33,808 nt of DNA from Polaromonas sp. UBA4122 (GTDB lineage: Bacteria > Pseudomonadota > Gammaproteobacteria > Burkholderiales > Burkholderiaceae_C), in assembly GCA_002381615.1 (NCBI GenBank), contig DFWY01000086.1, positions 1 to 33,808 on the forward strand, given 5' to 3'. Under the pieces are notes generated by a model. The model made no database searches. It was not told the DNA's origin and saw only the letters and a list, made by a program, of their open reading frames with translations. Both the position numbers and the translations under genes were made by a program. Positions within the stretch are counted from its first letter, which is position 1; every line of letters begins with the position of its first letter. Of this stretch, positions 1 through 7,251 are shown in pieces.

Positions 1-233
1 GTTTCATCCATGCGCCAACTCCCGCCTACTGCACGCTTGTACTTGCGAAACACCTTTTCAAGTATCGGCAGAAACCGGATCGTCCAGCAGTTGATCGAAG
101 AATGGTCGACGAACACGCCTCGCTCTTGCATCATTTCTTCCAGATGGCGATAGCTCAATGGATACGCCGCGTACCAACGGATGCATACCAGAATGACGTC
201 GATTGGGAAGCGCATCCCTTTGGTAGCCAGCAT
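1..233 (-). CDS. IS6-family transposase, N-terminal part
   Basis: DDE transposase of the IS6/IS26 group, which moves the element by replicative transposition and cointegrate formation. Only the first 77 codons are in the window. The visible protein has the N-terminal hallmarks of the family: a MRFPIDVIL stretch, then RWYAAYPLSYRHLEEMM, the helix-turn-helix region ERGVFVDHSSIN, and SWRMDET, whose Asp is the first residue of the catalytic DDE triad. The start ATG at 233 has an in-frame TGA 12 bases upstream. A second ATG six codons later is also possible. No disruption is seen in the visible part, so the gene may be intact outside the window. Confidence 0.88.
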   Translation of the reverse strand, partial: MLATKGMRFPIDVILVCIRWYAAYPLSYRHLEEMMQERGVFVDHSSINCWTIRFLPILEKVFRKYKRAVGGSWRMDE

Positions 234-307
234 CTCGTTTCAAGCCTTTTCAGTCAAAGCGCTCAGCATAGTCGAGTGGCCGGCTTGACTGTCAACGCGA
301 CAGAGCC
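1..307 (-). mobile_element. IS6-family insertion sequence, end fragment (cut by window edge)
   Basis: The element is inferred from a transposase reading frame on the minus strand plus a terminal sequence. Read on the minus strand, the outer end begins GGCTCTGTCGCGTTGAC at position 307. This matches the usual IS6/IS26-group terminus, which starts GGCTCTGTTGC or similar, and it lies about 75 bp before the transposase start, as is normal for these short elements. The rest, including the other inverted repeat, lies to the left of the window. IS6 elements make 8-bp target duplications; the adjacent 8 bases (308-315) would be one copy, which cannot be tested here. The element borders a decayed gene, consistent with the left part of this window being an accessory region. 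Confidence 0.85.
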
Positions 308-754
308 ATGGCCAAGACTTGTTGCTGCCGACCTGATTTTGACCACGCCACCGATATTTGATTGACCAGCTAATTTCGCAGCACGCAAGTAGTGCTCATG
401 CCCTGTTACGTTAGGTTCAGCCTGGTCAACCGATCATCGGCAGTCTGGTCAAAAACTAATTGGCACTTACACCGTGCATACTGGCAATCTACCTTATGCC
501 ATCGCCATTCACGATGGCAAGCTCGTTATACATTTCTTTACTGATCCTGTCCCACACGCGATCATCATTTGTAATTTCGGGCTAGCCGCAATTCCTGTTT
601 GTGGAATGACAACAAGTACGAGTGCGGAATAAGTAATATCGCCAATAAGAACGGAATTTCTGATGGAGATCAGAATGGAAGCTGCATGTGTCAATCCTGG
701 TGTTAACCACGTCAACTTCACTATCTGCCAGCAATATCTCACCCTGACAGGGGC
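308..754. other. Non-coding or decayed stretch
   Basis: Between the IS end and the first recognisable transporter residues I find no convincing gene. A short open stretch on the plus strand around 453-630 ends at a stop near 628 and has no start or recognisable motif. A minus-strand frame over 509-973 overlaps the decayed transporter and looks like its shadow. The stretch is A/T-rich and may hold the eroded 5' part of the transporter pseudogene. Confidence 0.4.
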
Positions 755-1258
755 TTGGATCACCTGGTTATTTGTTACTCTGGATTCCTTGTCTGGACTG
801 GCATCGGGGCGATGATCGGGTACTTGGTTTACGGTGTTCTTGCCGAGGAAATCGTTCGCGATATTTCTCATCGGCTTGACGGTTATTGTTCCGATATCCC
901 CTATTTCGGCGGAGATTATGCCATTGACCGCCGGTAAGCTCGCATTATCGACGCAGCGTCTTGTTACGCTCAATTGTCTGGCCTCCCCTCCTCATGGTTT
1001 TTTGGTGGGTATTTCAGTGGCTTCGGTGCCTGGTCTTCAAAGAATTTCCCGATCAGCATCCGCTCTACCACCTACGGTTTCTGTTTCAACTTCGGCCGTG
1101 TCGCTGTTATCGTGGGGATCAAATTGTTACCTGTTCTAATTTTAGTAATCGGTCTTTCCGCGAACATTTCAATGGTATCGATCGCCCATTTTCTGGTAGC
1201 CATCATGGTGTTTATGCTTAGGGAAACTAAGAGTACGCAACTGACCAGTGGAAATTAA
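755..1258 (+). pseudogene. Decayed MFS transporter (C-terminal part, frameshifted)
   Basis: Fragments of a major facilitator transporter of the metabolite:H+ symporter type can be read in more than one frame. In one frame a loop typical of the centre of MFS proteins appears (GIGAMIGYLVYGVLAE, about 797-845). The hydrophobic continuation (FAIFLIGLTVIVPI) is in a second frame, about 855-900. From about 974 the first frame resumes with FFGGYFSGFGAW, FPISIRSTTYGFCFNFGR and a final ETKST, the standard C-terminal third ending at 1258. A stop (about 935) and at least two frame changes separate the pieces, and no N-terminal half is recognisable. It is therefore a pseudogene. It sits directly before the maleate isomerase gene and may be the former partner transporter, now replaced by the intact MFS gene downstream. 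Confidence 0.72.
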
Positions 1259-1281
1259 TTTACAACATAAGAAGTCTTGAT

Positions 1282-2034
1282 ATGAAAAAATTTCGTATTG
1301 GTCAAATTGTTCCCAGCTCAAATACCACCATGGAAACGGAAATTCCAGCGATGCTGCAGGCCCGCTATAACTTGTTTCCAGAAGAGCGTTTTACTTTTCA
1401 CTCAGCGCGTATGCGGATGATGCACGTAACGCCGGAGGAGTTGAAAAAAATGGATGCCGACAGTGACCGTTGCGCCCTAGAGTTGAGCGACGCGCGTTGT
1501 GACGTGCTGGCTTATGCCTGCCTCGTTGCAATCATGTGCCAGGGACCCGGCTACCATCGTGTTTCAGAGAATCGCCTGTCAAAGGTCGTCGCCGGAAACA
1601 ACGCGCCGACGCCAGTTGTCAGTTCCGCTGGCGCGCTAATCGAGGGCGTCAAAGCCCTTGGGTTAAAAAAAGTGGCGATCATCACCCCGTACATGAAGTC
1701 GCTGACGCAGCAGGTGATCGACTACATACAGAGCGAGGATATCGAGGTCACTGACTCGATCAGCCTGGAAGTTTCAGATAACCTCACCGTAGGGAGGTTG
1801 GACCCGATGAATCTGATTGACCATGCTAGCCGTCTGGACATCAGCCAGGCGGACGGGGTGGTGTTGTCTGCATGTGTCCAGATGCCGTCACTACAGGCAA
1901 TCCAAATAGTCGAAGACCGACTGGGCAAGCCGGTGCTGTCGGCCGCTACGTCAACGGCCTATCGGATTCTGAAAGAACTGAAACTTGCACCTATCGTGCC
2001 GAACGCTGGATATCTGCTGTCAGGCAAGTTCTAA
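1282..2034 (+). CDS. Maleate cis-trans isomerase family protein (Asp/Glu racemase superfamily)
   Basis: 250-residue cytoplasmic enzyme of the Asp/Glu racemase superfamily, closest by eye to maleate isomerase (maleate to fumarate, as in nicotinate catabolism). The opening RIGQIVPSSNTTMETEIPAM and the blocks RFTFHSARMRM, DRCALELSDARCDVLAYAC and VVLSACVQMPSL are characteristic. The two cysteines expected for catalysis are present at Cys80 and Cys198. Length matches the family. The start is preceded by a purine-rich AAGAAG. No other nicotinate genes are nearby. The downstream genes (transporter, LysR, HMG-CoA-lyase type, CoA-transferase) instead suggest a pathway in which a cis-dicarboxylate such as maleate or citraconate (methylmaleate) is isomerised before CoA activation. 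Family assignment is firm; the substrate is inference. Confidence 0.88.
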   Translation: MKKFRIGQIVPSSNTTMETEIPAMLQARYNLFPEERFTFHSARMRMMHVTPEELKKMDADSDRCALELSDARCDVLAYACLVAIMCQGPGYHRVSENRLSKVVAGNNAPTPVVSSAGALIEGVKALGLKKVAIITPYMKSLTQQVIDYIQSEDIEVTDSISLEVSDNLTVGRLDPMNLIDHASRLDISQADGVVLSACVQMPSLQAIQIVEDRLGKPVLSAATSTAYRILKELKLAPIVPNAGYLLSGKF

Positions 2035-2074
2035 ATCCGCAATGACGTATGACAGGTGCAGAGCTTATCGTCCA

Positions 2075-2103
2075 TTGACATAACCTGTAGTGGTCAATTT
2101 TTG
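2075..2103 (+). promoter_or_regulatory. Possible promoter/operator before the MFS gene
   Basis: A perfect -35-like TTGACA lies at 2075-2080 inside a short inverted repeat, TTGAC (2075-2079) and GTCAA (2093-2097). The -10 region 17 bases downstream is T-rich but a poor match. A dyad overlapping a -35 would suit a regulator such as the LysR protein encoded at 3628, but that link is inferred only from proximity. Confidence 0.35.
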
Positions 2104-2155
2104 AGTTTTTTAGCTAATGCGACACAATCAATCACAAAATGAAGGAGACACTATT

Positions 2156-3493
2156 TTGAAAACACAAGTTTTGGCGTTAACACCCGCCCCATGGTACGCG
2201 GGGCTGACGCCCATGCATTGGCGCGTCTTGCTCAGCTGTTTTTTGGGATGGGTTTTTGATGGTTACGAGGCACTTGCTCTCGTTGTCGTACTGTTCCCCG
2301 CCCTACATTCCGTTTTATCTGCAGAACAGATGGCGTCGCCATCGGTGTATGCGGGAATCGTGATCGGCATTACTCTTCTTGGTTGGGGTATTGGCGGCAT
2401 GGTCGGTGGGATCATGGCCGACTATATCGGTCGCAAGAAGATGATGCTTTGGTCGGTATTTCTGTATGCGTTGTTTTCTGGCCTGACGGCATTTTCACAA
2501 ACATTTGTACAACTGTGCATCCTGAGATTCATCACCGGCCTAGCCATGGGCAGTGAATGGAGCACGGGCATCTCGCTGCTGGCCGAGACCTGGCCCGAAA
2601 AAGCGCGTGCAAAAGGCGCTGGCTTTCTGCAGTCAGGCTTTGGCTGGGGCACGCTCGCTGCGGCGGTCATCTGGTATGCGCTTTCAAGCACCAACCCGCT
2701 CGGCTCGGAAACCTGGCGGTTGATGTTTGCGGTCGGTGCTCTGCCTGCATTTTTTGTGCTCTACATCAGACGTGGCGTCGACGAGTCCGCAAAATGGAAA
2801 CAAGCGGTGCTCGAAAAACGGTGGGGTGCGACCAGTACAGTGAAAGGAACAACGAGTACGAAACGACCGTTTACCCTTAGCCAGTTATTTAGCGAACCCG
2901 AAGCACGTCGTCGCACGCTGCTTACCTTTGTGCTATCAGTAGTGACAACGGTTGGCTGGTGGGCAATCTCTAGTTGGTTGCCGACTTACACCGTGGCGAT
3001 TGCAAAGGCGCAAGGAATTGCCGACGCTGTCGCATGGGGTTCAAAAATCACCATCTATTACACCGCTGGTGCCATCGCCGCCTACATGGTGGCGGGTTTC
3101 ATTGTGGATACGATCGGTCGCCGCTGGTTTCTTTTCCTCACCTTTCTGGGCTCATTCATCACGACCTACATCACGTACGCAATGACTACGACGGTACAAG
3201 AGATGTCCGTGATCGCACCAATTAACGGGTTTTTTACGCTAGGCTGTGCTTACGTATGGATGGCAATTTATCCTGCCGAACTTTTCACCTCGACCGTGCG
3301 CTCGACGGCAGTCAGCTTTGTGTTTAACGCGGCGCGCATGGTGGCCTGGGTGTTCCCGATTATTGCAGGCTCAATGATCAAATCCTTTGGTGGTGTGGCC
3401 AATGCGGCGCTGACGCTCAGCCTTGTGTATCTGCTTGGTCTGGTGGTGCCATGGTTTTTGCCGGAAACGACCGGACGCGGCATGCCCGACTGA
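2156..3493 (+). CDS. MFS transporter, metabolite:H+ symporter (acid transporter) type
   Basis: 445-residue inner-membrane transporter with about 12 membrane segments. It shows the N-terminal GWVFDGYEALAL element and the family loop ADYIGRKKMM between segments 2 and 3. It also has RFITGLAMGSEWSTG and a C-terminal half with DTIGRRW and FTSTVRSTAVSF, typical of aromatic-acid or carboxylate:H+ symporters. Start choice: an ATG at 2117 is in frame but has no ribosome site, whereas a TTG at 2156 sits 8 bases after a perfect AAGGAG (2142-2147) and gives the usual short N-terminus, so I prefer TTG. The gene lies 121 bp after the isomerase and before the LysR gene, so uptake of the isomerase substrate is the likely role. 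It is not closely similar to the decayed transporter upstream. Confidence 0.85.
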   Translation: MKTQVLALTPAPWYAGLTPMHWRVLLSCFLGWVFDGYEALALVVVLFPALHSVLSAEQMASPSVYAGIVIGITLLGWGIGGMVGGIMADYIGRKKMMLWSVFLYALFSGLTAFSQTFVQLCILRFITGLAMGSEWSTGISLLAETWPEKARAKGAGFLQSGFGWGTLAAAVIWYALSSTNPLGSETWRLMFAVGALPAFFVLYIRRGVDESAKWKQAVLEKRWGATSTVKGTTSTKRPFTLSQLFSEPEARRRTLLTFVLSVVTTVGWWAISSWLPTYTVAIAKAQGIADAVAWGSKITIYYTAGAIAAYMVAGFIVDTIGRRWFLFLTFLGSFITTYITYAMTTTVQEMSVIAPINGFFTLGCAYVWMAIYPAELFTSTVRSTAVSFVFNAARMVAWVFPIIAGSMIKSFGGVANAALTLSLVYLLGLVVPWFLPETTGRGMPD

Positions 3494-3627
3494 AGTACGG
3501 CGCTTTCCGGCCAGAGTCGGACCAAAGATGCCAGTCTGGAAAGCGCTGCTCCAGGAATGCCTTTGTGGCAAAAACAATGCTTGTTGATGCCATCAATTCG
3601 CAAACACTAAAGTAGAGTGTTTCCAGT

Positions 3628-4512
3628 ATGAAACTTGATCCATTGTCGCTCCGGCTGTTTGTCAGTGTTGTGGAAGAAGGCACGATTGCCGCCGCAGCAA
3701 CGCGGGAGCACATTGCCGCCGCTGCGGTCAGCAAGCGTCTCAGCGAGCTAGAAGATCAGCTTAATACGCAACTGCTCACTCGCAGCAACAAGGGTATTAC
3801 CGTGACGGCGGCCGGCGTCGCGCTACTAAATTTAGCACGTGGCGTACTCAATGATCTGGACAATATAGTGTCGCAGATGCAGGATTTCTCAAGTGGGACA
3901 CGCGGCTCGGTTCGCGTGCTGGCCAATATTTCGGCGATCACACAGTTCATGCCAGCCGCCCTGCAGTCTTTTCTTGCGAAACATCCGCTGGTGCAGGTAA
4001 ATCTGCAAGAGAAGGTCAGTACTGCCGTTATCCGTGGCGTTGCCGAAAATATAGCGGATATCGGCATCTTTACCCAGGTTCCATATGGCGACAATCTGGA
4101 GGTCCATCGATATAGGAACGATGAGCTCGTTCTGATTGTTCCCGCCAATCATCCTCTGTCCAATCGGAGTTCAGTCTCTTTTGCAGAAACGCTTGATTTT
4201 GAATTCGTCGGACTGCATGTCGGTAGCAGCCTGAATTTCCAGATGATCAAAGCTGCGAGTGAATTGGGTCGCTCACTGAAATTGCGAATTCAGGTTACCA
4301 GCTACGATGCGCAATGTCTTATGGTTGAAGCTGGCCTTGGCATCGGCCTTTTGCCAAAAATCAGCGTAGATACCTACAACGCCCTGGCGATCAAGACGGT
4401 CGGCCTGGATGAGCCTTGGGCTCATCGGCAACTGGATATCTGTGTCCGGTCATATGACTCGCTATCCGTTGCAGCGAAACTGTTGTTCAATCATTTTCAA
4501 AGCAATAAATAG
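3628..4512 (+). CDS. LysR-family transcriptional regulator
   Basis: 294-residue LysR-type regulator. The N-terminal winged helix-turn-helix (residues about 4-62: LRLFVSVVEEGTIAAAAT, then AAVSKRLSELEDQL) is followed by a periplasmic-binding-protein-like effector domain (about 90-290). Length is typical. It lies on the same strand between the transporter and the lyase/CoA-transferase pair, so it probably controls this cluster in response to the imported acid or its CoA ester. There is no strong ribosome site before the ATG. The long TCC/GCC-rich alanine run around residues 19-35 is part of the HTH and not odd for the subfamily. The function as regulator is firm; its target is inferred. Confidence 0.88.
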   Translation: MKLDPLSLRLFVSVVEEGTIAAAATREHIAAAAVSKRLSELEDQLNTQLLTRSNKGITVTAAGVALLNLARGVLNDLDNIVSQMQDFSSGTRGSVRVLANISAITQFMPAALQSFLAKHPLVQVNLQEKVSTAVIRGVAENIADIGIFTQVPYGDNLEVHRYRNDELVLIVPANHPLSNRSSVSFAETLDFEFVGLHVGSSLNFQMIKAASELGRSLKLRIQVTSYDAQCLMVEAGLGIGLLPKISVDTYNALAIKTVGLDEPWAHRQLDICVRSYDSLSVAAKLLFNHFQSNK

Positions 4513-4734
4513 GCTTCTAAAGATCTGCCATAACGCACCGCGATGGTGGTATCGCTAGACATTCCTTTACGGTTGGAAGCCATCCCGTCATCATTGAATC
4601 GGAGTCGATAGGGCGGTGATCTCTGCAATAGGGCTGCGGAGTTTCTCCTGCATCGAAACCTCAAGCCTGCCTACACTTTATAACGCGGCACGGCATCGAA
4701 GTGCCGTTTAGCGCAATAGTGCATGGAGAAAAAT

Positions 4735-5649
4735 ATGAATTTACCGAAAATTGTTCGGATCACCGAAGTTGGTCCGAGGGACGGGCTGCAGAACGAATCC
4801 CAGAACCTTGCTACCGCGGACAAGATTGCTTTGATCCGGCAACTGGCTGCGGCCGGATGCAAAGAAATAGAAATCACATCGTTTGTCCACCCGAAGGCCA
4901 TTCCCAATTTGGCCGATGCGGCGGAAGTAGCCGCCGCAACTGCGGATCTGCCGGTTACGCGCTTTGCTCTCATTCCCAACGCCATGGGCTATCAGCGGGC
5001 GCATGAAGCCTGTGTAGACGGCATCACGCTGGTGCTATCCGCGACCGACACGCATAACAGGAAAAACCTGAACCGCAGTTGCCAAGAATCGATCAATGAA
5101 CTGGCGCCACTTGCGGCCCGCGCCAAAGAAGATGGCCTTGCTGCACGCATTTCTATTTCGATGGTCTTCGGTTGCCCGTTTGAAGGCAATCCCGGGCTTG
5201 ATCGGATTCTTCGCCTGATCGATACCATGGCATACAAAGGGTTTGGTCGCATTGGGCTTTGCGACACCATCGGCATTGCCAATCCGCAGCAGGTATTTGA
5301 TTGGACCAGTCGGATTCAACGTGAATTTTCCGGCCTCGACCTGGAGCTCCACTTTCACAATACCTATGGCCGCGGCTTGGCGAACGTGATGGCTGGGCTT
5401 GAAGCTGGAATCACCAGGTTTGACAGCTGTGTTGGCGGTTTGGGCGGATGTCCGTTCGCGCCTGGTGCCACTGGAAACGTCGCGACGGAAGACCTAGTTT
5501 CCCTGCTTGAAGAATCTGGTGTCAAAACTGATCTGGACGTCAACAGCATTCTTGCGGCGTCCGACTTTCTGGCCGGGAAACTGGATAAACGATTGAACAG
5601 CAACATATGGCAGGTGCATCAGGCGCAGCGTGCGTTGGCAACTGCCTGA
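4735..5649 (+). CDS. Hydroxymethylglutaryl-CoA lyase-type enzyme (DRE-TIM metallolyase)
   Basis: 304-residue TIM-barrel lyase that in characterised members cleaves 3-hydroxy-3-methylglutaryl-CoA to acetyl-CoA and acetoacetate. The metal and catalytic motifs are intact: EVGPRDGLQNE near the N-terminus (Arg and Asp), HFHNTYGRGLANV (metal His pair) and GGLGGCPFAPGATGNVATEDL (catalytic Cys loop and Asn). Start choice: an ATG at 4723 is in frame, but the ATG at 4735 has GGAG (4725-4728) at 6 bases spacing and gives the normal N-terminus MNLPKIVRITEVG, so 4735 is preferred. It is followed after 19-20 bases by a CaiB/BaiF CoA-transferase. The pair could activate and cleave HMG or another 3-hydroxy-3-methyl acid such as citramalate. 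The fold and motifs are certain; the exact acyl-CoA is not. Confidence 0.9.
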   Translation: MNLPKIVRITEVGPRDGLQNESQNLATADKIALIRQLAAAGCKEIEITSFVHPKAIPNLADAAEVAAATADLPVTRFALIPNAMGYQRAHEACVDGITLVLSATDTHNRKNLNRSCQESINELAPLAARAKEDGLAARISISMVFGCPFEGNPGLDRILRLIDTMAYKGFGRIGLCDTIGIANPQQVFDWTSRIQREFSGLDLELHFHNTYGRGLANVMAGLEAGITRFDSCVGGLGGCPFAPGATGNVATEDLVSLLEESGVKTDLDVNSILAASDFLAGKLDKRLNSNIWQVHQAQRALATA

Positions 5650-5668
5650 ACGAACGGTAAGCAAGGAA

Positions 5669-6877
5669 GTGACCAATATAAAGAAATCGCCTGGCCCGCT
5701 TTCCGGCATCAAAGTTGTGGAAATGGGCACGCTGATTGCTGGCCCGTTTGGCGGACGACTGCTTGCCGAATTTGGCGCGGATGTAATCAAGATCGAAGTA
5801 CCGCAAAAAGGTGACCCGATTCGCAATTGGCGCGTATTGCACAACGGTACATCCTTGTGGTGGTATGTGCAGTCGCGCAACAAGAAATGCATTACGCTCG
5901 ATTGCGGTTCGCCGGAAGGGCTGGAAATACTGAAATCCCTGCTCATGGATGCCGACGTCCTGATTGAAAATTTTCGCCCTGGAACGCTTGATAAATGGGG
6001 CCTTACCAAGGAAGTTCTGGAAGTAGTCAATCCGAAGCTGATCGTGTCGCGCATATCAGGCTTTGGTCAGACCGGACCTTACAGCAAGCGGGCAGGCTTC
6101 GGCGCGATCGGGGAGTCGATGGGTGGCATCCGGTATCTGACGGGTTACCAGGGCCAGGCGCCGACCCGGGTAGGGATCAGCCTTGGCGATTCGGTGGCGG
6201 CTCTTTATTCAGTCATCGGTATTCTGATGGCCCTCTACAACCGCGATCTCAACGATGGTGAGGGGCAGGAGATCGACGTCGCGCTATATGAAGCTGTGTT
6301 CAGCTTAATGGAAAGCATGGTGCCTGAATACGATCAGAAGCGGGTGATCCGGGAGCGGGCCGGGTCGGTTCTGCCCGGTATTTCACCTTCCAATGTCTAT
6401 CTGACCAAAGATGGAAAATATGCGGTAATCGCGGCTAATGGCGACGCCATTGTGCAACGTCTGCTGAAGTTGATGGGTCGCGAAGATTTACTGAACGATG
6501 CACGGTTTTCGAGCAACGAGCAACGTGTCAGGCACATGGCCTTTATCGATGAATTGATTACAGGTTGGACTAGCACGCTGAGTTTGGCTGAGTGCCTGGA
6601 TCAGTTGAATGCGCATGGGATTCCGGCCGGGCCAATCTACAGTATCGAGGATATCTTTGGCGATCCGCAATACAAGGCCAGAGACATGATTCTCGATGTT
6701 GATCATCCCGAGTTCGGACAACTTAAAGTACCAGGAATCGTCCCGAAACTCAGCAAGACCCCCGGATCCGTGGAATGGCTTGGCCCGAAACTGGGTGAGC
6801 ATAATGTTGAAGTGCTCAAGGGCATCGGTTTATCGGAACATCAGATCCAGCAGTTGGCGGGAAAAGGAGTGATTTGA
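5669..6877 (+). CDS. CaiB/BaiF family (class III) CoA-transferase
   Basis: About 402-residue cytoplasmic enzyme that moves CoA between carboxylic acids. The N-terminus LSGIKVVEMGTLIAGPFGGRLLAEFGADVIKIE, RNKKCITLD, ENFRPGTLDKWG and SGFGQTGPYSKRAGFGAIGESMGG are all diagnostic. In most characterised members the catalytic Asp sits in a GFD/GYD motif in the last block; here that position is Gly145 (GFG), with Glu149 nearby. This GFGAIGE variant occurs in a subfamily whose mechanism I cannot state. Start is uncertain: a GTG at 5630 overlaps the lyase gene by 20 bases and adds 13 residues, while the GTG at 5669 gives the usual N-terminus but AAGGA abuts it closely. It is probably cotranscribed with the lyase and supplies its CoA ester. 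Confidence 0.87.
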   Translation: MTNIKKSPGPLSGIKVVEMGTLIAGPFGGRLLAEFGADVIKIEVPQKGDPIRNWRVLHNGTSLWWYVQSRNKKCITLDCGSPEGLEILKSLLMDADVLIENFRPGTLDKWGLTKEVLEVVNPKLIVSRISGFGQTGPYSKRAGFGAIGESMGGIRYLTGYQGQAPTRVGISLGDSVAALYSVIGILMALYNRDLNDGEGQEIDVALYEAVFSLMESMVPEYDQKRVIRERAGSVLPGISPSNVYLTKDGKYAVIAANGDAIVQRLLKLMGREDLLNDARFSSNEQRVRHMAFIDELITGWTSTLSLAECLDQLNAHGIPAGPIYSIEDIFGDPQYKARDMILDVDHPEFGQLKVPGIVPKLSKTPGSVEWLGPKLGEHNVEVLKGIGLSEHQIQQLAGKGVI

Positions 6878-7251
6878 TCCTCCAAATGGAAGCAATGGCG
6901 TCGATTTCCCTTCAATCTGTCACTTCCAAACTGTTGTCACTGGTGCTGTACCAGACCAGCGGCGACTCATTTAACTGCACGCAAATGTGTTTACGACTTT
7001 AATTGCCAGGAATTGTGATGTTCTGCGGGAATAGAAGTTGTCGGTGTTGGCGTCGATTCAAGATTGATCAGCTTTCCAATATAGGGACTGACCAGACGTT
7101 TTTAGCATGAGGCCATATTTGGTGCGGGCCTTAACGAGTTCGGAGTGGTCAATCCAACATCGGCGCGAACAGCCTTGGCTGCTACGAAGGGGCTGTTCAC
7201 TACAATGAAGAAGCGTGTTCGCCTGCTGTACCCTGAATCGACCCTAAAGAA
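6878..7251. other. Intergenic region, no gene recognised
   Basis: This 374-bp gap marks the end of the A/T-rich catabolic block. Small reading frames present on both strands show no family motif, ribosome site or coding-like composition. No clear intrinsic terminator follows the CoA-transferase. It probably contains the promoter of the following MFS gene, but no convincing -35/-10 pair was picked out. Confidence 0.4.

Noticed and set aside
509..973. 154-residue minus-strand reading frame
   Set aside because: It overlaps the decayed MFS gene, has no recognisable motif or ribosome site, and lies antisense to recognisable transporter residues.
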